Shown: positions 53,919-64,000 of the stretch, in pieces | Layout of the letters: each line of letters begins with the position of its first letter | Position numbering within the stretch: position 1 is the stretch's first letter | NCBI GenBank assembly: GCA_963377175.1 | Contig: CAUJNA010003324.1 | Span: 67,001 to 131,000, forward strand | From: Effrenium voratum | Taxonomy: Eukaryota > Sar > Dinophyceae > Suessiales > Symbiodiniaceae | Direction: 5' to 3' | Length of the DNA: 64,000 nt | Translations under genes and position numbers: made by a program | Notes under the pieces: generated by a model | What the model was told of the DNA's origin: nothing | Databases searched by the model: none | The model's input: only the letters and a program-made list of their open reading frames with translations

Positions 53919-55778
53919 CTATCTGAAAGTGGACATGGCGATTTGAGAGGATCCTCCTGGCACCGCTCTTTGTTCATTGAGGTCATCCAGCTGCATGGTG
54001 TCTGGGCACTCCGACTGGTTTCGGTATACAGGCACGCCATAACGCTCATCGCCTGTGGGGAAGTACTCGCCCACGGCCTCAGCATCGCCAGCCTCTTTGA
54101 CCCAGTAGTGGTGCATCACCTCAGCGCGTCTGCCCTGTGGGTGGTTCATCCTTCATTGGAGAACAGTAGGCTTTGCGCGGTACATGAGTCATGGCTAGGA
54201 TTACTAGCAATGGGTATCGTCCGGGGTATTGTGCGGGCTCGCTCGGGGTATCGTTGGGCCTTTTTTCCGGTTCCCAGCAACGGACGTACATGCCATCTTT
54301 AGGAGGTTACAAAGCAGCGTCACGACTCATGCCAAACTCGTGCTGATATTGTCAGCTTGCTGCTGACAATTGGTTGACATTTGCTCGAGACAGTGTCGGC
54401 ACAACTTGGCTGCTCTCAAGTTTCAGCCTGTTGCGAGCCAGGCTTGAGCAGTTTGATGTTCGTGTGACGTGAGATCTTTGGATTCAGGATCTTAGGGGTG
54501 CAGTGCACAGCCAAGCCTAAGCTGCTTCCTCCATCACTGGCTTGCTATAAACGAAATGCGAACCCTGGAGCCAGCAACATCAGTCTTGGGAAACGTGTGG
54601 CACGCTGAAAGGGCCACAAGCCATAGCGTGTGTGCCTCACAGGTTGACTCCAACTAGCAATTCTCGTTCTCAACATGTGGATGGCAAAACTGTGCCTTTA
54701 CGCCTTTGCATGCCCTCAGCTCCTGGCTGTGTCGGCTGGCCGGCGCTGTTCGTAGGCTTCCACGGCCATTTTGATCTTCAACTCCTGAAGCCTGCCGTCC
54801 GCACTTTGCTGCGAGCTGGCTGTCACTTGATAGCTCTCCCAGCAAACTGGCCTTCTCTCACTTGAGTATGCACGAATACGTCATCTTCAGAAATGAAACG
54901 AGGAACTTGCTGCGAGAAGTTCGGGCAAACCCTTGCCATTCAACATATTTTGGTGGAGATCCGGAAAAAAAAGAAAAACTGCCTCCTTTGAACATACAGC
55001 CGTTCTTTATGGCATTCCACACCATCTGAGCATAAGTGCCTCCGATGAACCATGCAAATCTTGAAGGTTGCTGAAATATAGCTCCGAACACAGTCAGCCT
55101 GTCGACTTGCTGCCGCCCACTTTCCTGGCAAAGAGCAAACGTAGCACAAACCACTGCATACTGGCGGCAATTAAACCAGACTTGACACGTTCTATCAAAT
55201 TTTCTGCGACCACCCTTGTGGCACACCAAGTGTTCTGGCTTTGGGCCTGAACTTCACGTTACGAACAAGACACTGCCCGTGTCTGAGGTTTAAATTTGAT
55301 GTTGCTGGTGAACGGTGTATCTGCTTCATTCCTGGTTTGAATGTGCGGAATTCAACACTCGACTGGCAGCGATATTGGACGACAAGAAAGACTGTACACG
55401 CTTAGATCTGGCATTTATTGGATCTGCACCGAGCAGAATGGATGCCGTTGCTTCCCAGTCTTGTCAGTTAGGGTACATGGCAAGGAGTTATGCAATACAT
55501 TCATTTCTTTGCGTGCCACCCACATTGTGACAGTACCTGTGCTGATGCAATACTGCAAGTGCAGCAGCCCACTGCCTTTGCATACAAGTCGTCCATGGTG
55601 ATGACGGGCTCCTTGGTCATCTCCCGCTGGTATCTCTCAATCTCATCCTGTGAGGCAAAGGCAGCTCTGCAAGATTTTTTGGGGGATACACGGATCACGA
55701 CCGCATGCCAACAATCAGGCTTCAACAGCGTAACCGACATGCAGCACGGCTCATGCTCATGTCCTCTTCCTCGGCTGC
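53919..55778 (-). CDS. gene I: multi-exon gene of unknown function
   Basis: Exons are 55778-55735 (AAEEEDMSMSRAAC), 55666-55576 (30 codons, SQDEIERYQREMTKEPVITM), 55124 to about 54986 (RFAWFIGGTYAQMVWNAIKN), 54791-54723 (LQELKIKMAVEAYEQRRPAD) and 54134 to about 53919. The first three join in exact phase. The second ends in a GC donor, and the fourth can end in GA. The last exon reads AEAVGEYFPTGDERYGVPVY, which looks like a short glycine/tyrosine motif of the type GxYxPxG...GxPVYR. Linkage of the last two exons by phase is not shown. A frame at 56052-55800 may hold upstream exons. Confidence 0.58.
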
Positions 55779-55799
55779 CTGCAAAAGCAATTTCAAGCT

Positions 55800-56052
55800 T
55801 GCGCCAGCATCGCAAGTCAACTTGTGGCTGGAAGCAGCTTGTGGGATGTGGTTTGAGCTTCTGGCAGCAAAATGAAGTCAACACGTTTTTGAGAGCGCGA
55901 AGCTGGCCATCAGCGGAACATGCAACTTCAACAAGCAGTTCAACACATCCAAGTGCTGATCTATTGTCATGCTTCCATATGCCTCTTGCTCTGCGATCCG
56001 CTTCCATTTGGAATAGTCCAAAGAATAGCCTGAGCATGTATCTACTCGGCAC
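55800..56052 (-). CDS. candidate upstream exon of gene I
   Basis: Two frames compete: one reads VELLVEVACSADGQLRALKN and another reads DVLNCLLKLHVPLMASFALS. Both are helical. It lies directly upstream of the exon at 55778 on the same strand. Confidence 0.33.
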
Positions 56053-56574
56053 TATCGCTGATCAATTGCACTGACAAGCGCTCATCATTCTGAACGTGTC
56101 AGGCACCTAGAGGTCAAGCACGTTATGAAGTTAACGCACTGCACATCCAGGGCAGCGACTCGGCATTACCTTAGCACGGAGTTGGTGAATAGTTCACCAT
56201 CCTACAATGACTCGCGCTTTCCTCCCGGCTTGCTGCAAATTGCAGTTTTATGTCTTGATCCTGTCGGCATCGTTTTCACAGTTGCCCGTCTCAAGTTTCT
56301 TGTGCTTCATGCCTCAACCAAAAACCAGGTCGAATTCTGTCCAATAGAAACACCTTCAGTTCCGCTGAGCATTGCAATTGCAAGCCGTAAAACGTGCTTT
56401 GCAGGAGTCAGTGAAGGGACCCAGAAATCGAAGCTGAGCTGCGGGCTGCAATGCTGCTCAAGACATCTCAACACATCTCAGAACACCTGGACCGCTGTGG
56501 TGGGTGAGGCTTCGTATCTTGCCAGTGTCGGAGGATTGGGTGGGTTGCGATGTGAAAAGGAGGTCCGGATGCAA

Positions 56575-57245
56575 AGTTGCCAGCTATGCTCCGGCAACGT
56601 AGGTATATAATACATCATGGTAGATCGATTGACTGCCGTGTCTTTTGCATGTGCTTGCATGTCTATGGTGGCCCGGCCGGTCGTGTCCGGGGCTTGAGCA
56701 CGTGAATTCGCGCCAGTCACATCACTGGTACAATGAACCCGACCTCAAGAAATTCGGAAGCGCTGGAGATGCTCGAGCTTTTCCGCGCCTCGCTTGGAAA
56801 TCGCCCTTCGTGCTGCAAAGGGCGCGAGCTTGAAATCAAAGTGTATAAGTGGCCGAAAATCCATCTCTGTGCCAGGATGCAGTAGGCAACTTCAAGCTGG
56901 TCTGGTTGCGTTTCAAACATTGACATTTCATGATGTGATAGACTTGTTGCCAAATGGCCCCTGCTTCAAAGTAAAAACAAGGCTGGGTTGCTGAAGAGAC
57001 TCAGCGTGAAAAGGCCCTGCTGCAGTGCCTGGTATTGGATTCGGCTGGCGCATTAGGCTGTCCTCGCCCCGGCCAGAGTTCAGCCAGGGTTTGGCTTGTC
57101 CCTGCATGTGATTCGGGATACTGCCACCCCAACATGGAACACCCATGACAAGTGATTCAACCATCTACACACACACACACGTCAGTAACCAATGCTCCGC
57201 GGCCTTGTGCCGACTCAAATGGTTTCTGCTTCAAATTCAGCAGAC
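56575..57245 (+). repeat. segmental duplication, copy 1
   Basis: The segment matches 63326-64000 in the same orientation, at high identity from AGTTGCCAGCTATGCTCCGG to TTCAAATTCAGCAGAC. Differences are scattered substitutions and small indels. The most similar core spans about 56750-57100. On the plus strand the frame with RAAKGASLKSKCISGRKSIS is nearly unchanged between copies, while the minus frame changes more. I do not call a gene. Confidence 0.88.
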
Positions 57246-57589
57246 ACGTCCTCGGACATGACAAGGCATCAGGCATCAAGCATCGTCGGGTAGCGCAGGA
57301 AAGCAAGTGATTTATTGTAGTGTTTGTTCCGGTTGCGTGAGGCCTTGCCACCTTTTACTTGAGCTGCAACACCCATGGACTTTTGGTTCTACTCAGATGG
57401 TTATCAATGTTTATACAGGCCTACTGCAAACCATGCCAAAGCCAGGTAGTAGACCCGCCTACTAAACTGGCCAATGGTGGTGTTGGGCGCTGAGGCCACG
57501 CCCACGCCCACCACTCCCACAAAAACTCCTAGATCAAACTGCCTACGTGCCGACGCGCCAAAGAGCGTCAATTAGGTCGGCGCAAAGCT

Positions 57590-57830
57590 GTGACTTGTCA
57601 GTACAAGCGTGGTACAGGAAGTGTAGTTTTTGGCAGCTCCAGCTCAACAATCGCGACTTGTCAGTACGCATTAGTACGCAAAGTGCGCTCCATGAAAAGT
57701 TGCAGGTGTAGTGCGTACACTTTGCCAGTTCCAGCTCGAGCATCACAACTTGTCAGTCAAGTGGAGTAGAAATACACCTCGGTAGTTCCAGTCAAAAATC
57801 GCAACCTTTTAGTATACTGGGAGCTTTGCC
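57590..57830 (+). repeat. degenerate relatives of the 60-bp minisatellite
   Basis: Words such as CGACTTGTCAGTAC, TTAGTACGCAAAGTGC and CAGCTCCAGCTC recur in the same order as in the array at 52086-53305. The units are too diverged to count. Confidence 0.5.
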
Positions 57831-57839
57831 AGATTCAGC

Positions 57840-58517
57840 TGAAGCGGAAAGGGCCTACAAATCAAGGCCCAGCCCTAAAGGCCCGCCCGGTTGGATGTTG
57901 CATACTTGTTGGACATGCAGGACTTCGCACGCCGTCAGACCGTCCCCTAAATCAAAAAACACATGTCACGTGAAAAGTCAACCATCAAATGGCCACCTAC
58001 GCGACTGCCTACGCGAGGCTTAATATGCTTCATAACGCGAGCCTCCGCTTGAACTCCTACGCACGCCTGCGCCTGCGCAACATGTACATGATTGAATATA
58101 GATGTGGGTCTTCATCACTGGAAAAAAACAAAAAGAACAAAAAACAGCTGCCGCATTGTCATGACGCCTGGCGCCGTCGCACATCTGATGTGCCAGCCGT
58201 GACTAAGAACCAGACAGCATGAGACACGCAGCAGGCCTGCACATCCGAATACAAAACAGTCAAACGCACGGCAAAAGAGTCAAGCGCAGCCCCGCAACTC
58301 TCACCGAGTTCTCGGATTTTTGCAGTGCCTGGAAGGGGGACAGCATCCACGCGCTGAGAGCCCCCAGAACGTCCTTGGCAAAATATAGTCGGACCTACAG
58401 AATGCTGAAATAGCCCAGACGCCATTGTCGGAGCTTCCTTTGTCTGTTGTATAAGAGCAACCCAGAAAACGGAAATGACAAGGTCTGGATTCCAGGCACC
58501 CCGCTTTCCGGCTCTGG
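57840..58517. other. no confident gene
   Basis: Frames on the minus strand at 58159-58626 are open, but they overlap others and show no clear splice ends. Confidence 0.28.
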
Positions 58518-58693
58518 TCAATGGCACACACTGCTCCTCTCGGCTGACACGCTTCCAGTTTCTCTCTGAAATGCGATCGGGGCGACATGTCTCCAGTCTT
58601 GCCCTTGCTTGAGATAACCATGGCAAGCCCTGCCTTTGGCTTTGCGTGCAGCCTCCGACAGCGCAAAGAACTCAGGCGGAACGCTGTCGACAC
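58518..58693 (-). CDS. candidate exon
   Basis: A strong acceptor (pyrimidine-rich, ending TTTGGCAG) precedes 58693. One frame reads PEFFALSEAARKAKGRACHG and another KGKTGDMSPRSHFREKLEAC. I cannot choose between them by eye. A second acceptor (CCCTTTCATTTCAG, about 58850) lies upstream. Confidence 0.38.
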
Positions 58694-59063
58694 CTGCCAA
58701 ACCAGATTGCAAAACATGAACAAAGCTCAAGTCGATCAACTCAGAACAAAACAAAAAAAAGCACATTCCGTGCATGTCCCAATGGCGCCGTTACAGCTCG
58801 ACCAGCCTAACTCCTTGCACAAGTGCTTGCTGAAGTGACAGCAGTTGCCTGAAATGAAAGGGCATGGGTGCCACATCTGCGGCTCCCAGGCTGCAGATTT
58901 GGCCCACGGTGAACCCAATGGCTCAAACAAATGCTAATCTGGCCCTGCAGCATAGAAAGTATTCAGTGCCCAGACACCCTGTCCATTCCAAAACGCAACA
59001 ACGGCAGCTAACGGCAGGAAGTCTCATGTGCAACGGTCCAAGAGATGTCACACATCTTCAGGC

Positions 59064-59301
59064 TTAGGTCTGACAAATCTTGCGCCCAGATCCACATCCC
59101 ATAAGGGCCGCGCGCGTATACAAATCGTAATCCCGCGCCGAGTACTCTTTGCGCATCCTGACACTGCCATTACGTGAGCCATTTGCAGCCTGCTGCAAGC
59201 ACCAACAACTTTCACCTGAAACGTGAGAGGCACCCTGAGATCGCTGCCTGTTGATCAGGTCATTGACCTGCTTCGGCTCCAGCATTGTCGGCCCCAATTG
59301 C
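59064..59301 (-). CDS. candidate terminal exon
   Basis: After acceptor GCGTTCCAG the frame reads LGPTMLEPKQVNDLINRQRS, then QQAANGSRNGSVRMRKEYSA, then a tyrosine- and cysteine-containing end up to TAA at 59064-59066. The frame is open for 79 codons. The protein is not recognised. Confidence 0.45.
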
Positions 59302-59582
59302 CTGGAACGCAGCCAAACAAAATGGGGCAGCTACAAACGACTTGCTATGTCCAAGATCCCTCAAACGCTGAACGCATGCGTTCATCTCGCCGGGCTCCAG
59401 GCAAGCTGCGCTCGAAGATGTAACCTGAAGCTACCCATGGCGCATGTGCTGACTATCACTCATGAAGGCGGGACGATGTCCCGAGCCTGATTGACTGACA
59501 CTCAGCAAGCATTTAATCATGAATTGAAGCGCTAGGAGAGATGAAACACTCTGATTCTTTTGATACTTTCTACGCCCGAACT

Positions 59583-59815
59583 TCAAAATGATGTTCCCAG
59601 AAGCCTCATAATTTTGCACGTTCCTGCCGCACAAGCCTTATTTTGACACCCCAAGTGCGTCACACATGCCATCGCGTTTCCAGCATATAAGTCCAGCGAG
59701 AGCACGGGGCTGTGTGACTCCCGTTCAAACATTAAACTGCTCGCAAACCTTCCAACCTCCAACTCACGCAATGCTACAAGGGCCTCCAGTCTCAAGCATA
59801 CAACAGTCTTGCGAA
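59583..59815 (-). CDS. candidate exon
   Basis: An acceptor with a T-rich tract (TTTGTTTCGCAAG) lies at about 59810. The frame reads CLRLEALVALRELEVGRFAS and stays open to TGA at 59583. A GT after ELEVGR could end the exon early. Confidence 0.36.
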
Positions 59816-60319
59816 ACAAACAGCATAACAGCAGCCAGCCTGCAGAAACTGCTTTGGAATCCTATCCGTCACCCCGCCTCGGCACATCTTTGGCTTGCAG
59901 GGCTGTATGCCGTCCACAAACTCGTGTTGCGAAGCCTGGCGTGGCTCAGGGCATCGTAAGGCTCAAGGGTTGGCGTGCTCACTGACGACGGCGAACGAGA
60001 TTGCGCTACACCATTGTTGCTACACGGGCCGTCCTGCGCAGTTTAGCCTTTACCTGGACGGGCAAGATAGTGGAGCAATTACTTTCTCGGCCCGTGCCTC
60101 TGGGACAAACATCACATGCCAGCCACACGCGGACCCAAGCGCGCCAGGCACACCTGGAAGCTATACTCCTTCCCGTAGACCTGAGGTCATCACTTTGCTC
60201 CCTTTCACTGGGTGGAGCGCTGACGCGCTGAAATTGACACACTATGTCACTCTAACCAACATACTGAAGGTATGAGGATTACCTGCCGCTTGCCTTGGAT
60301 GACCTGCGAGTTGGAATGA

Positions 60320-60765
60320 CTAGGTTGACGACTGCCCACTCTGCCCTGCCTCCACGCCAAGATGGAAGGCACCACATCCCCAAAACTCCATGGCCTGGCA
60401 ACCAAGTGAAGCTGCTACCAAGCTGCAACACCTCTCGTCGGAGTTCGCCGTTTTTGGTGCCATGCACTTTGATTGCGTTTTTAATTTCAACCGGTCTATG
60501 ATGGCTCCTCCAGTCAGGGATGCAGCACGAGAATCTGACATCAAGCAGCAAGGGGGTGTCTTCGCCGTTGCGCAAGCATTCTGAAGCTGCATCAAAGTCC
60601 GGGATGGACGTTTTCTCGCTCCTCATCGGGGGCCGTTTTCGCAATCCGTGTCCATTGCCCCAACTCTGTCAGCCAGAAGCGCTCAACTGCGGGACACGCC
60701 TGGTTCAGGTACTTCCACCCGGAGGGCAACTTGGCAGCGAGCGATGAGAACGTGCCAATGCAACT
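60320..60765 (-). CDS. two adjacent candidate exons
   Basis: Exon 60765-60592 follows TTTGTTTGTCAG and reads AAKLPSGWKYLNQACPAVER, then a tryptophan-containing helix to TGA. Below it, about 60607-60465, a frame reads SLTGGAIIDRLKLKTQSKCM and ends at GTGTTG. A spliced junction between them was not found, because the spacing is too short for an intron unless the first exon ends early. Confidence 0.38.
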
Positions 60766-60984
60766 CTGACAAACAAAGGGAACGCCAAACTGCACAGGCA
60801 GAAGAAAGTGCTCACTTCAGGCCCTCACGTGGTAGATGTGCAGGGTGACTGTCCTGGATGTCATGGCCCGGAGAAAGCAGCCAACCCAAGCTTGTACAAC
60901 CAGCGTGATCAGTCAGTGACAAGTGAGAGGGCGCTTGCAGCAAATCGGCGACATGGCCAAACCCTACGCAGCATCACGGAGTAA

Positions 60985-61165
60985 GCTGCCCACGGATCCA
61001 TCTTCTCCATCTTCTCCATCTTCTCCTTCTCCTCCTTCTTCTCCTTCTTCTCCTTCTTCTCCTTCTTCTCCTTCTTCTCCTTCTTCTCCTTCTTCTCCTT
61101 CCGCTCCTTCTTCTGCTTCTCGTCCCTCTTGGCCTGTTCAAACAAGTCTTGCAGGTCATCTCTTC
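60985..61165 (-). CDS. candidate lysine/glutamate-rich exon
   Basis: The frame reads DDLQDLFEQAKRDEKQKKER and then an array of EKK units before MEKMEKMDPWAA. The entry part is not repetitive and fits a coiled or KEKE-type segment. The array itself is a TTCTCC microsatellite on the plus strand (about 61000-61110), so the coding status is uncertain. Confidence 0.36.
61000..61110 (+). repeat. (TTCTCC)n simple repeat
   Basis: About eighteen units of TTCTCC and CATCTTCTC variants. Confidence 0.88.
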
Positions 61166-61537
61166 AACCAGCACAGGCAGATGTCCGATCTGAGGACAGC
61201 CTTGCAGTAATGATGAATGCCCAAGCCCAGTCACCGTGTGCTTGACTTATATTGCCTGATTGCCATGTTGTTGTGGGATATGGGAAACAAGCTACACAAG
61301 AAACATGCTGCAGTACAGTTTGAATGTTAGCACATGCTACAAAACAGAAGATGCCTGGGTCAATCGAACATTTCGAAAGAGCACAATCGAAGAAAACCCA
61401 TTCCGCAAGCAAGCAAACAGTTCGACGCCCATGTCCTCTTTAGTTGACTCACAACATGACAGCATCAAAGCGCCTCTGCCTCGCCGCTTTCTTGATCTGG
61501 GGCCAACATAGGCTCAGCTGGGAAGCTTGCCTGGCGA

Positions 61538-62099
61538 TTGAGGCATTCTGACAGAAGGCGGCGAATGAATCGTGTCAGTACCAAACTGCAGCTCAGCAGC
61601 GACTTATGTCAGTTTACCCGTGTGTGGCTACCTGCTTGGGGTGGGCTCACGGACTTCACACCGCGCCCGAGGGCAAATGAAATCGACCTCCGCCCCCCCC
61701 GAGCGAGCGCGCGCCTCGACCGCCGTGGAAGACGGCATGTTCTTTCAAATCCTACACATGCGCGAGGCTTGCCTGAGCCGACACCACATCCAAACGGAGA
61801 CGACCAGTTCCTGATTCGCACTGATGCTTCCCTTGCTCTTGAGGTGGACAACCTGCACATGGCCCAGCTTTTGCATTGTCGAATTGCTGATCGCGGTCTG
61901 CGCAGTTTGATGATTGCCCACCTTCTTGAGAGGCCCGGTCTGTGTGAAGCACAGGGTCAGGATCGAGCAGATTTTCGGGGCTCAGTCTAATTGGCCTGTT
62001 TTTGGGATCCCGGCACAGCCAGCAAGTTTGTCTCCCAATCACGCGCGGCCCCGCAAGAAAGCTGTGTAGTGAGACGCAGCTTGCAAAGCACGCAGGCAT
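61538..62099. other. both strands open; coding strand unresolved
   Basis: A 150-codon plus frame (61538-61990, NGDDQFLIRTDASLALEVDN) faces minus frames at 62099-61752 and another reading GPLKKVGNHQTAQTAISNST then LGHVQVVHLKSKGSISANQE. The latter follows a CAAGAAG boundary. One of these is probably an exon. The minus strand is favoured by context. Confidence 0.3.
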
Positions 62100-62626
62100 C
62101 TGGATGACAGCACAAAGACATCACTGAGGCTTGCATCACTTGGACGCATTGTGCCAAAGATTGAATAGGAATCATTAATCATAAGAAGCACCCACCAGTC
62201 ATTCAGGCTCCACCGCTCTTGCCCGGTCCGCCCAGCTGTCAAGTTACGGGTCAGTTTGACCCGACTCTGAGGGACGATGGCGCCAGCTGATTAAACAATC
62301 GAACCGAAGGGAGTCAACATGACAAGTCTGCACTGTCTACACTCTGCAAGCTTCGGATGCTTCTGCCGTCAGTCCAATCTAGACAGAAGCTACATCGGCT
62401 TTCTTAAAGCCACACATGGACCACAACAAAGCGGACCCACGCCGAGTCAACACCACATGACGAGAACCCATTTATGAGCCTGCTCAATATGCTCAATCCG
62501 GCAAAGCTGCGTGGGTCTCTCTCGTTTCCTAGTGCCATTAAAATGAAAACAAGTGACTCATGCCTCCAGCTGTTCAAGCCAGGCTGAATCATTGGCCCCC
62601 CTTCACAACTTCAAAGCTTGGAGTGC

Positions 62627-62703
62627 CTGAGCGACAGCGCAAGCCTCCACATTTCCAAACATCAAAGGCTTGAGGATCGGATTGCAAGGCATCCTCCAGA
62701 CAC
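62627..62703 (-). CDS. candidate internal exon (25 codons)
   Basis: A clean acceptor (CTCTTCCCCTCACAG) and a GC donor (CTCAG then GCACTCC) bound a 77-nt exon reading CLEDALQSDPQAFDVWKCGG. It is phase 1 to phase 1. The pattern resembles one helix-turn-helix repeat unit, but that is inference. Confidence 0.42.
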
Positions 62704-62709
62704 CTGTGA

Positions 62710-63325
62710 GGGGAAGAGAGCTTATTCAAGCAGCAGTCAATGCGGTTCACCCATCTCCGCCCACGCCGTTTGGACTACTTTTTCAGCGAGCTGTTCAACA
62801 TCGGACACATTTCATGTCATTTGTCCGGTGACAAAGCAACCTATTTCGGCAGATCTTCAGAAGGGATGAACAAATACTGGACTGAGTTGGAAGGCTTGAA
62901 CCTTGAGGAGGCTTAACTCCACTTGCTTGGGCTGGATAACTAGCACGAGTGGTTGACGACTGATAGCCAAGGGTGGCAAACATGTTCACACAAACACTCG
63001 CAAATGATGGTGCAGAAAACAACATAACAAACATTGCATCATTGTGAGACTGCACAGCTTGAGCAAAACCGGATTTCTCTTTTCACTGCGCCGTACGGCA
63101 ATCGTTATGGCAAGTCAGCTTGGCACTCTGAGCAACGCCGGCCGTCCTGCCTGGTCTCCAGAATCTGTATCCATAGGGCAGCAGCGCATGGCGTCTGTGA
63201 TCCAGCAAGCATATCAAACAAACACCTGTGCGGCTCTCTCTCAGCTTTGTCCGTGCATCCTGCCAGGATGGAGCAATGTAAGTTTTGCCTAGGCACCCGG
63301 CTCCACAACAGCGAGAGCCTAGCAG
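62710..63325. other. no gene seen
   Basis: No supported exon or repeat. Confidence 0.3.
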
Positions 63326-64000
63326 AGTTGCCAGCTATGCTCCGGAAAGTAGGCATGTAATGTATGGTGGAGGATCGATTTACTGTCTTCTGCATGGGCT
63401 TGCGTGTCTATGGTGGCTCCAACGGCCTGTCCGTCCGAAATTTCAGCCCACGAGTTCGCGCGAGTCACACCAATCATGGTACAATGCAATCCAACCCAAC
63501 TCTGCTCAAGAAACTCGGAAGCGCTGGAGATGCTCGAGCTTTTCCGCGGCTCGAATGGAAATCGCCCTCCGTGCTGCAAAGGGCGCGAGCTTGAAATCGA
63601 AGTGTATAAGTGGCCGAAAATCCATCTCTGTGCCAGGATGCAGTAGGCAATTTCAAGCTGGTCTGGTTGCGTTTCAAACATTGACAATTGATGTTGTGAC
63701 AAAATTGTTGCCAAATGGTCTGCTTCAAACCAAAAACAAGGCTGGGTTGCTGAAGAGACTCAGCGCAAAAAGGCCCTGCTGCAGTGCCTGGTGTTGGATT
63801 CGGCTGGCGCATTAGGCTGTCCTCGCCCCGGCCAGAGTTCAGCCAGGGCTCGGCTTTGTCACTGCATGAGATTCGAGATACTGCTATTCCAACATGGAAC
63901 ACCCACAAACAAGTGATTCAACCATCTACACACACACATGTAACCCATGCTCTGCGGCCTTGTGTCGACTCAAATGGTTTCTGCTTCAAATTCAGCAGAC
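63326..64000 (+). repeat. segmental duplication, copy 2 (runs off the window)
   Basis: This copy matches 56575-57245 and continues to the window end, so its full length is unknown. In both copies a minus-strand frame reads MFETQPDQLE.AYCILAQRW with one substitution (V or I) at the dot. Confidence 0.88.

Overview
The window looks like nuclear DNA of a dinoflagellate, probably of the Symbiodinium type. No long intact reading frame exists outside simple repeats, but short exons can be joined in phase on the minus strand. Many introns begin with GC and at least one with GA instead of GT, while all end in AG. Coding DNA is sparse and the rest is rich in micro- and minisatellites. GC and GA 5' splice sites, plant-type TTTAGGG telomere motifs and same-strand gene blocks are established traits of dinoflagellates. 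There is no sign of bacterial, organellar or viral organisation, and I saw no tRNA or rRNA gene.

One gene is recognisable with confidence: holocytochrome c synthase (HCCS) at 17582-19205 on the minus strand, rebuilt from six exons in continuous phase. The others are exon chains of unknown identity, all on the minus strand: gene A (2109-4800), gene B (6219-6562), gene C (11125-14944, with probable further exons down to 9046), gene D (20571-21171), a large helical HEAT-like gene E (31362-37576), gene F upstream of it (40086-43223), a TPR-containing gene G (45047-47640), gene H (48090-49166, with a membrane-spanning exon), gene I (53919-55778), and loose exons at 58.5-62.7 kb. Genes F and E could be one long gene, since they are adjacent and on the same strand. 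Exon calls rest on splice signals, phase agreement and protein-like composition. Frames were read by eye, so boundaries are approximate unless stated.

Between and inside these genes lie a C-rich CA block (7.4-7.9 kb), a 41-bp minisatellite next to a GATA/GACA block (15.2-16.5 kb), a 4.7-kb CATA/CATTA array (26.6-31.3 kb), CA and CAAA repeats inside an intron of gene E (34.3-35.5 kb), palindromic AAAGCGCTTT repeats (38.7-38.9 kb), degenerate TTTAGGG repeats in an intron of gene G (46.9-47.1 kb), and two abutting arrays at 50.3-53.3 kb (13-bp and about 60-bp units). A segmental duplication links 56575-57245 with 63326-64000.
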